30,614 nt of DNA from Streptomyces katrae (GCF_000966975.1 NZ_JZWV01000059.1:1-30614), one strand, 5' to 3'; positions 1 through 8,306 are shown, counted from the stretch's first letter. The notes: generated by a model not told the origin, from the sequence alone. Translations and numbers: made by a program.

Positions 1-1
1 C

Positions 2-58
2 CCGGCCGCCCTCGCCCCCGCGCTCGCGGAGTTCTTCGGCCGGGATCAGGCCCGCTGA
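2..58 (+). CDS. C-terminal tail of an unidentified protein (partial)
   Basis: Reading from base 2 gives an open frame of 18 residues ending ...AEFFGRDQAR and a TGA at 56-58. Codon use is typical of the window (G/C third positions). The gene runs off the left edge, so no function can be assigned. Its last 13 bases overlap the convergent end of the ClC-type gene on the other strand. It could be a chance open frame, since only 57 bases are visible. Confidence 0.45.
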   Translation, partial: PAALAPALAEFFGRDQAR

Positions 59-1401
59 CCTGCGGGCGCCTGCGGTTCCTGCGGCCCCTCGGGCTGCTCC
101 GGCCGCCGGCGCCCGCGTCCCAGCGGCAGCAGTTCGGCGGTGACCAGCGCGGCCACCGTCGCCAGGATCACCACCGGTGTCATCGTCAGGCTGTCGACCA
201 GCAGCAGCGCCATCACCGCGCTGCTGACCGGCAGCCGCAGTACGCTCGCGCCGGCCGCGGCCAGACCCGCCGCCACGGCCGGTACCACCCCCAGGCCGGG
301 CAGCGGCGCCGCGAGCACCCCGGCCGCGGCGCCCAGGAACAGGGCCGGGAAGATCGGACCGCCGCGCAGGCTGCCCAGGCACAGCGCGTACGCGGCCGTC
401 TTGCACAGCAGCACGGCCACCAGCACACCCACACCCCAGGCGTGCGGGTTCCCCACCATCGGGCCCATCAGGGCCTGCCCGGACGAGGCGACCTCCGCCG
501 GGGACCGGTCCGTGGCCAGGGCGTAGACCGCGGCGCAGCCCCCTGCCCCGAGCGCGCACAGCGCCGTACGCGCCACCGTCTGCCGGGTCACGAAGGCCGC
601 GACGCCCTGCCCCACGCCCACCGCCAGCCGCAGCACCACCGCCACGGCCACCGCCAGCAGCAGCCCCCAGCCCACGTCCGCCGCGTCCAGCCGGGGTACC
701 GGCCCGGGGATCTTGACGGTCAGCCCACCGGTCTTCAGCCCGGTCCACCGGCCGAAACCGGTGAACACCAGCGCCCCCAGCCCGCTGGACAGCAGCGCGG
801 GCAGCATGACGGCGACCAGCTGGGGGCCGCCCACCCCCACCACCTCGATCAGCAGCACCGCCGCGATCAGCGGGCTCCCGAAGATCACCGAAATGGCGGC
901 GGCCGCTCCCGCCACCCCCATGAGCACACTGGCCTGCGGGGTCCCCGGCCCCCGCGCCAGGTCCCGCAGCAGCAGCGCGAGGCCACCGCCGAGGGCGATC
1001 AGCGGCGCCTCGGGACCCAGTACCGCACCCAGCGGCAGGCTCGCGGTCGCGGCGACCAGCACCCCGGGCAGCACCTTGGTCGAAGCCCCGCCCATGGCCA
1101 GCCCGTCCGCCGGGACGTGCCCGCCCGCGCCGGGCAGCCGGGCGGCCACCCAGCCCACCACGACCCCCGCGACCAGCAGCAACGGCAGCGGCCACCACCA
1201 TGGCGCCGCCTCCCACCCCAGCCCGTCCGGCAGGCTCTCCCACAGCAGGTGCTGCAGCTCGTCCAGCCCGGCCAGGAACCAGAAGCACACCAGGGACACC
1301 GGGATGCCGATCAGGGCGCACAGCACCAGCGTCTTGCGGTACGCGGGCGTCTTGAGCAGCCCCCGCAGCAGCTCCGCCTCCCCCGCCTGGGTCGCGGTCA
1401 T
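46..1401 (-). CDS. ClC-family (voltage-gated chloride channel-like) membrane protein
   Basis: A 451-residue integral membrane protein, predicted to move chloride or exchange Cl-/H+ across the cytoplasmic membrane. Many hydrophobic helices fill the chain. ClC pore signatures are recognisable though diverged: LGPEAPLIALGGG in the first half corresponds to the family's G(K/R)EGP motif, and GGPIFPALFLG near the C-terminus to GxFxP. The canonical GSGIP motif is not clear; PGAGGHVP may stand in its place, so transport type is uncertain. The last ~20 residues are a Pro/Gln/Glu-rich cytoplasmic tail. The ATG at 1401 is chosen because AAAGGAG precedes it by 7 nt and because it forms an ATGA overlap with the stop of the upstream K+ channel gene. 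The two are therefore probably cotranscribed and translationally coupled. Longer upstream open frame is just the channel gene read out of frame. Confidence 0.85.
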   Translation of the reverse strand: MTATQAGEAELLRGLLKTPAYRKTLVLCALIGIPVSLVCFWFLAGLDELQHLLWESLPDGLGWEAAPWWWPLPLLLVAGVVVGWVAARLPGAGGHVPADGLAMGGASTKVLPGVLVAATASLPLGAVLGPEAPLIALGGGLALLLRDLARGPGTPQASVLMGVAGAAAAISVIFGSPLIAAVLLIEVVGVGGPQLVAVMLPALLSSGLGALVFTGFGRWTGLKTGGLTVKIPGPVPRLDAADVGWGLLLAVAVAVVLRLAVGVGQGVAAFVTRQTVARTALCALGAGGCAAVYALATDRSPAEVASSGQALMGPMVGNPHAWGVGVLVAVLLCKTAAYALCLGSLRGGPIFPALFLGAAAGVLAAPLPGLGVVPAVAAGLAAAGASVLRLPVSSAVMALLLVDSLTMTPVVILATVAALVTAELLPLGRGRRRPEQPEGPQEPQAPAGQRA

Positions 1402-1922
1402 GGCCCGCTCCTTTCGGGCTGCCGGGACAGCCCGGTCTGGACCGCGCCGAGGAGCACCTTGGCGACGAGTCCCACCATGATCAGATCGGCCACCATCTGC
1501 AGGGTGGTCAGCACCCGCGCGGTCCCGTCGACCGGCGTGATGTCCCCGAACCCCACGGTCGCGAACACCGTCACGACGAAGTACAGGGTGTCGGTCCTGG
1601 TCAGGGGCTCGGAGAACGCGGCGGGCCGGTCCTGCGCCAGCAGGAAGTACGTCGACGCGAACAAGGTCAGGAACAACGGCACGGCGGTGGCCACGGCCTC
1701 CAGGGCCTGCAGCCGAGGATGGACCGACCGGGCGATGGCCCCGACCTGCCACAGCACCAGCCACCCGAAGAGCAGCAGCCCTCCGACGAGCGCCACCACG
1801 GCCAGGACCCCGAACCCGTGATCAAGCGGAGCCAGGTAGTAGAGCCAGGTGATCAGCGCCACCGTCCCGACGGGCCGCAGCAGGTGCCCGACCAGCCCCC
1901 ACCGGAAGCCGCCACACCCCAT
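1398..1922 (-). CDS. Two-TM potassium channel family protein
   Basis: A 174-residue membrane protein with a K+-channel pore. The segment FATVGFGDITP contains the selectivity filter T-V-G-F-G-D, followed by a last hydrophobic helix. About four hydrophobic segments are visible in total, and there is no RCK/TrkA-N domain, so it is a simple pore-only channel. The start is set at the ATG at 1922 because AGGAGGA lies 6 nt upstream; an in-frame GTG two codons earlier would touch the ribosome site. Its TGA overlaps the ATG of the ClC-type gene (ATGA), suggesting coupled expression of a cation and an anion channel. Physiological role (membrane potential, osmotic adjustment) is inferred. Confidence 0.88.
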   Translation of the reverse strand: MGCGGFRWGLVGHLLRPVGTVALITWLYYLAPLDHGFGVLAVVALVGGLLLFGWLVLWQVGAIARSVHPRLQALEAVATAVPLFLTLFASTYFLLAQDRPAAFSEPLTRTDTLYFVVTVFATVGFGDITPVDGTARVLTTLQMVADLIMVGLVAKVLLGAVQTGLSRQPERSGP

Positions 1923-2061
1923 GCCCACTCCTCCTCACCACCACCAACCCCCCTCCGGGCATTGCAACACCCCCCACCCCCACCCGCACCTCACGCACCA
2001 CCACCTGGACCTGGGACTGAGGACGCACTGCCAGTGCCGACTCGCCGGAAGGCGCAAACGC

Positions 2062-2103
2062 CAGTAAGGGCCTGATCCACTCACGTGGATCAGGCCCTTA
2101 CTG
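2062..2103 (-). terminator. Perfect 19-bp stem-loop downstream of tRNA-Pro
   Basis: CAGTAAGGGCCTGATCCAC (2062-2080) and its exact reverse complement (2085-2103) flank a 4-nt TCAC loop. It lies 11 bp past the tRNA 3' end, so it most likely terminates tRNA transcription on the minus strand. It has no U-tract, as is common in Streptomyces. Confidence 0.8.
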
Positions 2104-2114
2104 GTCTTACTCTG

Positions 2115-2188
2115 TCGGGGTGGCGGGATTTGAACCCACGACCTCTTCGTCCCGAACGAAGCGCGCTGCCAAGCTGCGCTACACCCCG
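2115..2188 (-). tRNA. tRNA-Pro (anticodon CGG)
   Basis: The minus strand folds as a 74-nt cloverleaf. The acceptor stem CGGGGTG pairs with CACCCCG and the discriminator base is A. The anticodon stem CTTCG/CGAAG encloses TTCGGGA, giving anticodon CGG (reads proline CCG, a major codon in high-GC genomes). The T arm carries GGTTCAAATCC. No CCA is encoded. There is no sign of an integrated element beside the 3' end. Confidence 0.97.
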
Positions 2189-2226
2189 ATCGTCACCCTC
2201 GGCGTTTCCGCCTGGCGACATCGATT

Positions 2227-2255
2227 ACTTTAGCGGACCCGGCGCCGGAGACGAA
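2227..2255 (-). promoter_or_regulatory. Candidate promoter of tRNA-Pro
   Basis: On the minus strand TAAAGT (2232-2227) fits a -10 box and TTCGTC (2255-2250) lies 17 bp upstream as a weak -35. This would start transcription about 30 nt before the mature tRNA 5' end; a small GGCG-AAA-CGCC type hairpin sits in the leader. Confidence 0.5.
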
Positions 2256-2297
2256 ATCCGGTTTTCACGGGGCCCCGGCGGGGGCCGCGCGGGGGTC

Positions 2298-3236
2298 CTA
2301 GGCCTTCGGGGTGAGGGTCAGGAGGGTGGCCTCCGGGGGGCAGGCGAAGCGGACCGGGGTGAAGCGGTTCGTGCCGCAGCCCGCCGAGACGTGCAGGTAG
2401 GAGCGCTCGCCCTGGGTCTCGTACGTGGACAGGCCCTTCACCCGCTTGGTGTCGAGGTCGCAGTTGGTGACCAGGGCCCCGTAGAAGGGGACGCACAGCT
2501 GGCCGCCGTGCGTGTGCCCGGCGAGGATCAGCGGGTAGCGGTCGGCGGTGAAGGACTCCAGCACCCGCAGGTACGGGGCGTGCACGACGGCGATCGAGAA
2601 GTCCGCGTCCGCCTCCGGGCCGCCCGCGACCCGCTCGTAGCGGTCGCGCTTGATGTGCGGGTCGTCCAGGCCGGTGAACGCCAGCTCCATGCCGCCCAGC
2701 TTCAGCCGGCCCCGGGTGTTGGTCAGGTTCAGCCAGCCCGCCGCGTCGAAGGCGTCCCGCATGCCCTCCCACGGGTTGTGGACGGCGCCGACCACCGGCT
2801 TGTTGCCGTTCAGGCCGTGCCGCCCCTGGGCCTTCTCGATCAGGTAGCGGCCGGGGTTGCGCAGCCGCGGCCCGTAGTAGTCGTTCGAGCCGAAGACGTA
2901 CACGCCGGGGAATTCCATCAGCGGGCCGAGCGCGTCGAGGAGCTCCGGCACGCCCTCGGTGTCGGAGAGGTTGTCGCCGGTGTTCACGACGAAGTCGGGG
3001 CGCAGTCCGGCGAGGGACTGGAGCCAGGCACGCTTCTTGCGCTGCCCGCCGACCATGTGGATGTCCGACACCTGGAGCACGCGCAGGGGACGGGCCCCGG
3101 CGGGGAGCACGGGAACGCTGACCCGGCGCAGCCGGAAGGAGCGGGCCTCGAACCCGGCGGCGTAGGCCACTCCCGCGGCCCCCACCGCCGCGATTCCGGC
3201 GGTGACCTTCAGGGGTACTCCGTAACGCGCACGCAT
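2298..3236 (-). CDS. Metallophosphoesterase (YkuE-like calcineurin fold)
   Basis: A 312-residue phosphoesterase of the calcineurin-like fold. The dimetal-site blocks appear in order: DIHMVGG (D-x-H), NTGDNLS (GD), GSNDYYG (in place of GNHD), a mid-chain His, and LAGHTHGGQ (GHTHGG). The N-terminus MRARYGVPLKV followed by an Ala/Gly-rich hydrophobic stretch to about residue 28 looks like a signal anchor, so the catalytic domain may lie outside the membrane, as in YkuE-type proteins. Substrate cannot be told from sequence. The ATG at 3236 is the only good start near the hydrophobic segment. It is divergent from the YqeY-domain gene, with 68 bp between start codons. Confidence 0.9.
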   Translation of the reverse strand: MRARYGVPLKVTAGIAAVGAAGVAYAAGFEARSFRLRRVSVPVLPAGARPLRVLQVSDIHMVGGQRKKRAWLQSLAGLRPDFVVNTGDNLSDTEGVPELLDALGPLMEFPGVYVFGSNDYYGPRLRNPGRYLIEKAQGRHGLNGNKPVVGAVHNPWEGMRDAFDAAGWLNLTNTRGRLKLGGMELAFTGLDDPHIKRDRYERVAGGPEADADFSIAVVHAPYLRVLESFTADRYPLILAGHTHGGQLCVPFYGALVTNCDLDTKRVKGLSTYETQGERSYLHVSAGCGTNRFTPVRFACPPEATLLTLTPKA

Positions 3237-3291
3237 GGCCCCATGGTCGCAGACGCGGAAAACCGATGGGCGCCACAGCCCCCGTACCTGG

Positions 3292-3297
3292 CAGACT
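3292..3297 (+). promoter_or_regulatory. -10-like box just before the YqeY-domain gene
   Basis: CAGACT ends 7 nt before the ATG at 3305. It keeps the A2 and T6 of TANNNT and the spacing seen at other leaderless genes in this window, but has C at position 1, so the call is tentative. Confidence 0.35.
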
Positions 3298-3304
3298 CAA
3301 GGGC

Positions 3305-3766
3305 ATGACCACGCTCAAGGCCAAGCTCCAGGAAGACCTCACCACCGCCATCAAGGCGCGCGACGAACTCGCTTCGTCCACGCTGCGCCTGACCCTCGCC
3401 GCCATCACCAAGGAGGAGGTCGCGGGCAAGGAAGCGCGCGTCCTCTCCGACGACGAGGTCCTCAAGGTGATCGCGAAGGAGGCGAAGAAGCGCCGCGAGG
3501 CCGCGGAGGCCTTCGCCCAGGGCGGCCGCGACGAGCAGGCCGCGCGCGAGACGGCGGAGGGCGAGTTCCTCGACACCTACCTGCCCAAGCAGCTCGGCGA
3601 CGACGAGCTCGACGCGATCGTGGCGCAGGCGGTGGCGGAGGCCAGGGCGGCCGGTGCCGAGGGGCCGCGGGCCATGGGCGCCGTCATGAAGATCGTGAAT
3701 CCGAAGGTGGCGGGTCTGGCGGAGGGTGGCCGCGTCGCCGCCGCCGTCAAGAAGCAGCTCTCCTGA
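3305..3766 (+). CDS. GatB/YqeY domain-containing protein
   Basis: A 153-residue soluble, highly charged, helical protein of the YqeY family, related to the C-terminal tail domain of the amidotransferase subunit GatB. Family landmarks are LQEDLTTAIKARDE at the N-terminus, a KEEVAGKEAR segment, FLDTYLPKQL in the middle, and GAVMKIVNPKVAGLAEGGRV near the end. The exact role is not established; tRNA-dependent amidation or tRNA binding is the family expectation. The ATG at 3305 is preferred to one 39 bp upstream because homologous proteins begin at MTTLK and a -10-like CAGACT sits 7 nt before it. A strong hairpin follows the stop. Confidence 0.9.
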   Translation: MTTLKAKLQEDLTTAIKARDELASSTLRLTLAAITKEEVAGKEARVLSDDEVLKVIAKEAKKRREAAEAFAQGGRDEQAARETAEGEFLDTYLPKQLGDDELDAIVAQAVAEARAAGAEGPRAMGAVMKIVNPKVAGLAEGGRVAAAVKKQLS

Positions 3767-3797
3767 GTGGAGCGAGAAGTTCTGAGTGGAGCACGAA

Positions 3798-3836
3798 GGG
3801 AGGGCCCCGGCCGGATGATCCGGCCGGGGCCCTCCC
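3798..3836. terminator. Bidirectional terminator between YqeY gene and PBP gene
   Basis: GGGAGGGCCCCGGCCGGAT (3798-3816) is mirrored by its reverse complement (3818-3836), a very stable GC stem of about 17 usable base pairs. It lies between two convergent stops (3766 and 3846) and can serve both. Confidence 0.85.
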
Positions 3837-3845
3837 CTGTTGGTC

Positions 3846-6173
3846 CTACTGGTTCTCGTTGCCGCCGATCAGGCCCGGGTCCGCGGGGAGCCCGGGGATC
3901 GGGTTGACGGGCGGGTCGGCCGGGGTGGCGCCGCCGCCGCCCGCCGCGGTGCCGGGCTTGCTGTCGCCGGGCTTGCCGTCGCCGCCGGGCTTGCCGGGCT
4001 TCCCCGGCTTGCGCGGGTTCGTCGGCTGGTTCGGGGTGTTGCCCCGGCCGCCGCCCGCGCCACCGCCTCCGTTGCCGCCGCCCCCGACCACGGGGTCCGG
4101 GACGTGGACGTTCGCGAAGGGCGGTGCCTCACGGCCGGCCAGCGCGCCGGAGACCGCGTCCTTCCAGATCGGGCCGGGCAGGCCACCGCCGAAGACCTTC
4201 GGGTAGTACTGACCGCCGATGGTGATGTCCTCCATCGTGATCTTCTTCGCGCCGCCCGAGCCGACCCACACCGCGCCGGACATGTTCGGGGTGTAGCCGA
4301 CGAACCAGGCGTTGTAGCGGCCGTCGGTGGTACCGGTCTTGCCCGCGTTGTCGCGGTCGTTCAGGCCGGCCTTCTCACCGGTGCCGGAGTCGACCACTCC
4401 GCGCAGCAGGTTGTTGATCGTGTCGGCGGTGTCCTGGGACATGGCCCGGTCGCACTTGCTCTTGGGCACCGCGAGCGCCTTGCCGTGGGCGTCGGTGATC
4501 GACTCCAGGGCGATCGGGGTGCAGTAGACGCCCCGGTTGGCGAAGGCGGCGTACGCGTTGGCCATCGTCAGCGGGGACATCTCGGCGGAGCCGAGCGCGA
4601 TGGACGGCTCCTCGGGGAGCTTGACCCCGCTGGCCGGGACCACACCGAGCTTCTGCGTCATCTCCGTCACCGGGCAGAGCCCGATGTCGGAGATCATCTG
4701 CACGAAGTAGGTGTTGATGGACTTCTCCATCGCCGTCTTCAGCGCGTACGGGCCGACCTCGTCCGCCGTCTCGTTCTCGGCGGTCTGCAGCTTCCCGCCG
4801 GCCAGCGGCAGGTTCTGCCACGGCGGCGAGCCCTCGCAGCGCGTGACCGGGCTCGGGTACTCCATCTTGTTCGGCGCCGAGTAGACCTTCGTCGGCTCCA
4901 TGCCCTTCTCTATGGCCGCGGCCGCGATGAAGGGCTTGAACGTGGAGCCCACCTGGAAGCCGAAGTTCGAGCCGCCCATCCGCTTGTCGACGGAGTAGTT
5001 GATCTGCGTCTCGTTCTTCCCGAAGCCGTACGGCTTGGACTGGCCCATCGCCAGGATCCGGCCCGTGCCCGGCTGGACCATGGTCACGGCCGTGGCGATC
5101 GAGTCGTCCTGGTTGACGTGGTCGCGGATGGAGTTGTTCGCGGCGTCCTGCGACTGCGGGTCCAGGGTGGTGCGGATCGTCAGGCCGCCCTGGTTCCAGA
5201 TCTTCGCCCGCTCCTCGCGGGTCTTGCCGAAGACCGTGTCGGACAGGAAGGTGTTGCGCACGAAGTCGCAGAAGAAGCCCGCGCCCTTGACGGCGGTGAT
5301 GCAGCCGTTCTTCGGGCGGGTCACCTTCAGGGTGACCGGCAGCTTCTTCGCCTCGTCGGCCTCGGCCTGCGAGATGTCCTTCACGTCGGCCATCCGCTGG
5401 AGGACGACGTTGCGGCGCTTCATCGCCTCCTGCGCGTCGTTCACCGGGTCGAACCGGCTCGGCGACTGCACGACGCCGGCCAGCAGGGCCGACTCGTCCA
5501 GGGTCAGGTCCTTGGCCGGCTTGCTGAAGTAGCGCTGGGCCGCGGACTCGATGCCGTACGCCGCCTGCCCGAAGTAGGTGATGTTGAGGTAGTTCTCGAG
5601 GATCTTCTTCTTCCCGAGCTCCTCCTCGACCTGGATCGAGTACTTCAGCTCGCGGATCTTGCGCCCGAGGCTCTTCTGCTGTGCTTCGGCGACCTTGGCC
5701 GGGTCGTCGCCGGCCTCCTCGACGAAGACGTTCTTCACGTACTGCTGCGTGAGCGTGGAGGCGCCCTGTGCGGCGCCGCCCTCCTGCGCGTTGCGGTTGA
5801 CCGCGCGCAGGATGCCCTTGAGGTCGACGGCGCCGTGCTCGTAGAAACGCGAGTCCTCGATCGCGACGATCGCCTTCTGCATGTACGGCGAGATGGCCGT
5901 GAGCGGGACCACCTGCCGGTCCCGCGAATACACCGTGGCGATCAGGCCACCCTCGGCGTCCAGAATGGTGGTCCGCTGGCTCAGCGGAGGCGTCTTGAGA
6001 TTGGCCGGGATCTCATCGAAGCCCTCGACGGTGCCCTTGGCGGCGAGGCCCAGCGCACCGGCGCCCGGGATCGCGATGCCGGCGAGAACGACTCCGGAGA
6101 GAACCGACAAACCGAGGAACCTGGTGGCCTGCTGTGGCCCCGTGAGCCCTGCGCCCGAGCGCTTCTTTCCCAT
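3846..6173 (-). CDS. Bifunctional class A penicillin-binding protein (PonA2-like)
   Basis: A 775-residue peptidoglycan synthase. After a short basic cytoplasmic N-terminus there is one membrane anchor (about residues 18-46). The GT51 glycosyltransferase domain follows, with catalytic EDSRFYEHG (106-114) and the GASTLTQQ block (137-144). The transpeptidase domain has the three penicillin-binding motifs STFK (410-413), SIN (485-487) and KTGT (612-615). The C-terminus from about residue 694 is a long Gly/Pro/Lys-rich tail (GKPGKPG type), probably disordered in the wall space. No PASTA domain is visible. The ATG at 6173 is chosen because a TAGGCT box ends 7 nt upstream, implying a leaderless mRNA; an upstream GTG at 6206 would precede that promoter. 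It is divergent from wblA, as ponA2 is from whiB4 in mycobacteria (from memory). Confidence 0.95.
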   Translation of the reverse strand: MGKKRSGAGLTGPQQATRFLGLSVLSGVVLAGIAIPGAGALGLAAKGTVEGFDEIPANLKTPPLSQRTTILDAEGGLIATVYSRDRQVVPLTAISPYMQKAIVAIEDSRFYEHGAVDLKGILRAVNRNAQEGGAAQGASTLTQQYVKNVFVEEAGDDPAKVAEAQQKSLGRKIRELKYSIQVEEELGKKKILENYLNITYFGQAAYGIESAAQRYFSKPAKDLTLDESALLAGVVQSPSRFDPVNDAQEAMKRRNVVLQRMADVKDISQAEADEAKKLPVTLKVTRPKNGCITAVKGAGFFCDFVRNTFLSDTVFGKTREERAKIWNQGGLTIRTTLDPQSQDAANNSIRDHVNQDDSIATAVTMVQPGTGRILAMGQSKPYGFGKNETQINYSVDKRMGGSNFGFQVGSTFKPFIAAAAIEKGMEPTKVYSAPNKMEYPSPVTRCEGSPPWQNLPLAGGKLQTAENETADEVGPYALKTAMEKSINTYFVQMISDIGLCPVTEMTQKLGVVPASGVKLPEEPSIALGSAEMSPLTMANAYAAFANRGVYCTPIALESITDAHGKALAVPKSKCDRAMSQDTADTINNLLRGVVDSGTGEKAGLNDRDNAGKTGTTDGRYNAWFVGYTPNMSGAVWVGSGGAKKITMEDITIGGQYYPKVFGGGLPGPIWKDAVSGALAGREAPPFANVHVPDPVVGGGGNGGGGAGGGRGNTPNQPTNPRKPGKPGKPGGDGKPGDSKPGTAAGGGGATPADPPVNPIPGLPADPGLIGGNENQ

Positions 6174-6180
6174 GGAGGGC

Positions 6181-6186
6181 AGCCTA
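6181..6186 (-). promoter_or_regulatory. -10 box of leaderless PBP transcript
   Basis: TAGGCT on the minus strand (6186-6181) ends 7 nt before the ATG at 6173. No Shine-Dalgarno sequence is present. Position and sequence fit a leaderless start and decide the start codon. Confidence 0.65.
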
Positions 6187-6206
6187 CGTTCTGATTCGCC
6201 GGACAC

Positions 6207-6570
6207 GCGCGAATGCCTTGGCCTAAGCTGTCCCCAACTGTCACAGCAGTGTGGTGCGACATCAACCCCTCGGCTTGATTTTCACCCTTCCCGAATGGGG
6301 TGGACGCATGTCCGAATCTCACCCTTCGCTCTGACGGGCGCTCACCGGTGCTTCCCTGATTTCACCCGAATCGCCGGAATGGCCGGGCATGTCGCCGGAT
6401 CACTCCGTCGGGTGATCTGCCGCTTACCCATAGTCCGTTCGGACCATTCAAGATTGGGCCCGTCGGGGGTGTTGCACCGTCCCCGCCTTCCGTAACGTCC
6501 TCAACTGGCAGCGGTGAATATGCCGCTACCGCCGTGGGGGAGCCTCGATTCGGGAGAGGACGGCACCGGG
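6207..6570. promoter_or_regulatory. Long divergent intergenic region upstream of wblA
   Basis: These 364 bases hold no convincing gene. They contain TCACCCTTC at 6282-6290 and 6319-6327 and the related TCACCCGAA at 6362-6370. They also hold a perfect inverted repeat GATCAC-N8-GTGATC (6398-6417), a GTCCG-TT-CGGAC palindrome (6433-6444), and a GGGAGAGGA ribosome-binding region before the wblA start. The length and number of palindromes suit a heavily regulated developmental gene. I could not identify a confident -35/-10 pair. Confidence 0.5.
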
Positions 6571-6921
6571 ATGGGCTGGGTAACCGACTGGAGTGCGCAG
6601 GCAGCCTGCCGCACTACCGATCCGGATGAACTGTTCGTTCAAGGAGCGGCACAGAACAGGGCCAAGGCGGTGTGCACCGGATGCCCGGTGCGGACCGAGT
6701 GCCTGGCCGACGCGCTCGACAATCGTGTCGAGTTCGGAGTGTGGGGCGGAATGACCGAGCGGGAACGGCGCGCCCTGTTGCGCAGGCGTCCCACCGTCAC
6801 CTCGTGGCGACGGCTGCTCGAAACCGCTCGCACGGAGTACGAGCGCAGTACCGGCATCCTCACCGTGGATGTCGGCGCGGAGATCGACGTGGCGTACGAG
6901 ACCTACGCGGCAGCCGGGTAA
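6571..6921 (+). CDS. wblA: WhiB-like iron-sulfur regulator WblA
   Basis: A 116-residue WhiB-family protein. The four [4Fe-4S] ligands are C13, C35, C38 and C44 (CTGCPVRTEC pattern), followed by the GVWGG turn (56-60) that contacts the principal sigma factor in this family. A basic RRALLRRR stretch comes next as the likely DNA-binding tail. The MGWVTDWSAQAACRTTDPDE N-terminus and the neighbourhood (PBP on one side, ArsA-like ATPases on the other) match WblA of S. coelicolor, known as a pleiotropic brake on antibiotic production that is also needed for sporulation; its mycobacterial counterpart is WhiB4. The start at 6571 follows GGGAGAGGA at 9-17 nt distance. An in-frame ATG at 6520 would add residues outside the family. 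The gene is convergent with the next ATPase gene, 38 bp away. Confidence 0.94.
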   Translation: MGWVTDWSAQAACRTTDPDELFVQGAAQNRAKAVCTGCPVRTECLADALDNRVEFGVWGGMTERERRALLRRRPTVTSWRRLLETARTEYERSTGILTVDVGAEIDVAYETYAAAG

Positions 6922-6959
6922 CCACCCGGCCACCGCACAGGCACCACTCGTACGTACGG

Positions 6960-8306
6960 TCAAGCTCCGGCCGGAACCCCGGCCGCGAGTCGCTCTCCGA
7001 TGGCCCGCAGCCCGGCGAGGTCGTGCACGTCGCCGGGCAGGGCGGCCACTTCGGCCACCGCCACCTCGGGATGCAGCGAGGTGAAGCGATCGCGCGTGCG
7101 CTGTTCCCGCGCGATCACCTGCATGCGTTCCGCGTGCAGGCGCAACAGGCCCGCCGTGACCGCGTCAGCGTCACCGGCACCGGCACTGTCCGTGCCCTCC
7201 GCGTCTCGTGCGTGCCCTGCGTGTTCTGCGCTGTCTACGTCTTCCGGGTGGCTTTCGGCGTCGCCGTCCACGTCGTCCACGGCGGGGGAGCCGTCGTCGG
7301 TGGCGTCACGAAGTCCAGCTTTCCCGGGCTCCTGATCGACAATGCCGCCTTCTTCAAGATTCTCTGCGGCCGCCAGGGCCCGCTCCGCGGACAGCTGCCG
7401 CGCGTCACTGCCGTGCACCCGGTTCAGCACCAGGCCGGCCAGCGGCATGCTCTCGGCGGCCAGCCGTTCGACGAAGTACGCCGCCTCGCGCAGTGCGTCC
7501 GGCTCGGGCGCCGCGACCACCAGGAAGGCCGTACCCGGCGCCTGGAGCAGCCGGAACGTCGCGTCCGCTCGGGTGCGGAAGCCGCCGAACATCGTGTCCA
7601 TCGCCGCCACGAACGTCTGCACGTCCTTCAGCAGCGAGGCCCCCATCAGCTTGCTCAGCGTGCCCGTCATCATCGACATGCCGACGTTCAGGAACTTCAT
7701 CCCGGCCCGCCCGCCGACCTTCGCCGGAGCCATCAGCACCCGGATGAACTTCCCGTCCAGGAACGACCCCAGCCGCTTCGGCGCGTCGAGGAAGTCCAGC
7801 GCGGACCGGCTCGGCGGGGTGTCCACGACGATCAGGTCCCAGTCGTCCTTCGCCCGCAGCTGGCCCAGCTTCTCCATCGCCATGTACTCCTGCGTGCCGG
7901 CGAAGCCGGCCGACAGGGACTGGTAGAAGGGGTTCGCCAGGATCGCCCGCGCCCGCTCGCGGTCCGCGTGCGCCTCGACGATCTCGTCGAAGGTCCGCTT
8001 CATGTCCAGCATCATGGCGTGCAGTTCACCGCCGTCGCCGTCCACGCCCTCGACCCTGCGCGGGGTGTTGTCGAGCGAGTCGATGCCCATCGACTGGGCC
8101 AGCCGGCGCGCCGGGTCGATGGTCAGCACGACCACCTTCCGCCCGCGCTCGGCCGCCCGCACGCCCAGCGCCGCGGCCGTCGTGGTCTTGCCGACCCCGC
8201 CCGCCCCGCAGCACACGATGATCCGGGTCTTCGGGTCGTCCAGCAGCGCGTCGACCGCCAGCCGCTGCGGCGTGTCCAGGCCCATGGTGTTCCCGCCCCC
8301 GCTCAC
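6960..8306 (-). CDS. ArsA/Get3-like ATPase, second of a pair (with acidic insert)
   Basis: A 448-residue P-loop ATPase of the ArsA/Get3/MinD class. GAGGVGKT (34-41) is the Walker A; LTIDPARRLAQSMG (61-74) and VDTPPSRSALDFL (161-173) are the switch regions typical of anion-transporting or tail-anchor-type ATPases. Residues of about 318-382 form an Asp/Glu/Gly/Ala-rich, probably disordered insert that separates the last catalytic segment from the C-terminal helix region. No arsenic genes are nearby, so arsenite export is unlikely. The GTG at 8306 is chosen because it overlaps the stop of the upstream partner (GTGA), indicating coupled synthesis of a two-subunit complex. An ATG at 8285 is the alternative. 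The mycobacterial pair in this position is Rv3679/Rv3680. Confidence 0.9.
   Translation of the reverse strand: MSGGGNTMGLDTPQRLAVDALLDDPKTRIIVCCGAGGVGKTTTAAALGVRAAERGRKVVVLTIDPARRLAQSMGIDSLDNTPRRVEGVDGDGGELHAMMLDMKRTFDEIVEAHADRERARAILANPFYQSLSAGFAGTQEYMAMEKLGQLRAKDDWDLIVVDTPPSRSALDFLDAPKRLGSFLDGKFIRVLMAPAKVGGRAGMKFLNVGMSMMTGTLSKLMGASLLKDVQTFVAAMDTMFGGFRTRADATFRLLQAPGTAFLVVAAPEPDALREAAYFVERLAAESMPLAGLVLNRVHGSDARQLSAERALAAAENLEEGGIVDQEPGKAGLRDATDDGSPAVDDVDGDAESHPEDVDSAEHAGHARDAEGTDSAGAGDADAVTAGLLRLHAERMQVIAREQRTRDRFTSLHPEVAVAEVAALPGDVHDLAGLRAIGERLAAGVPAGA

Noticed and set aside
2062..2188. tRNA-Pro as an attachment site of an integrated element
   Set aside because: No integrase, no direct repeat of the tRNA 3' end and no atypical-composition block nearby; the palindrome is better explained as a terminator.
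2085..3308. Long plus-strand open frame whose product begins with a GWRDLNPRP-type peptide
   Set aside because: The peptide is simply the antisense of tRNA-Pro, a well-known artefact in high-GC genomes; the rest is antisense to the metallophosphoesterase gene.
3840..6194. 784-codon plus-strand open frame
   Set aside because: Fully antisense to the penicillin-binding protein gene, with Arg/Ala/Val/Leu-rich low-complexity product and no domain; a shadow caused by strong third-position G/C bias.
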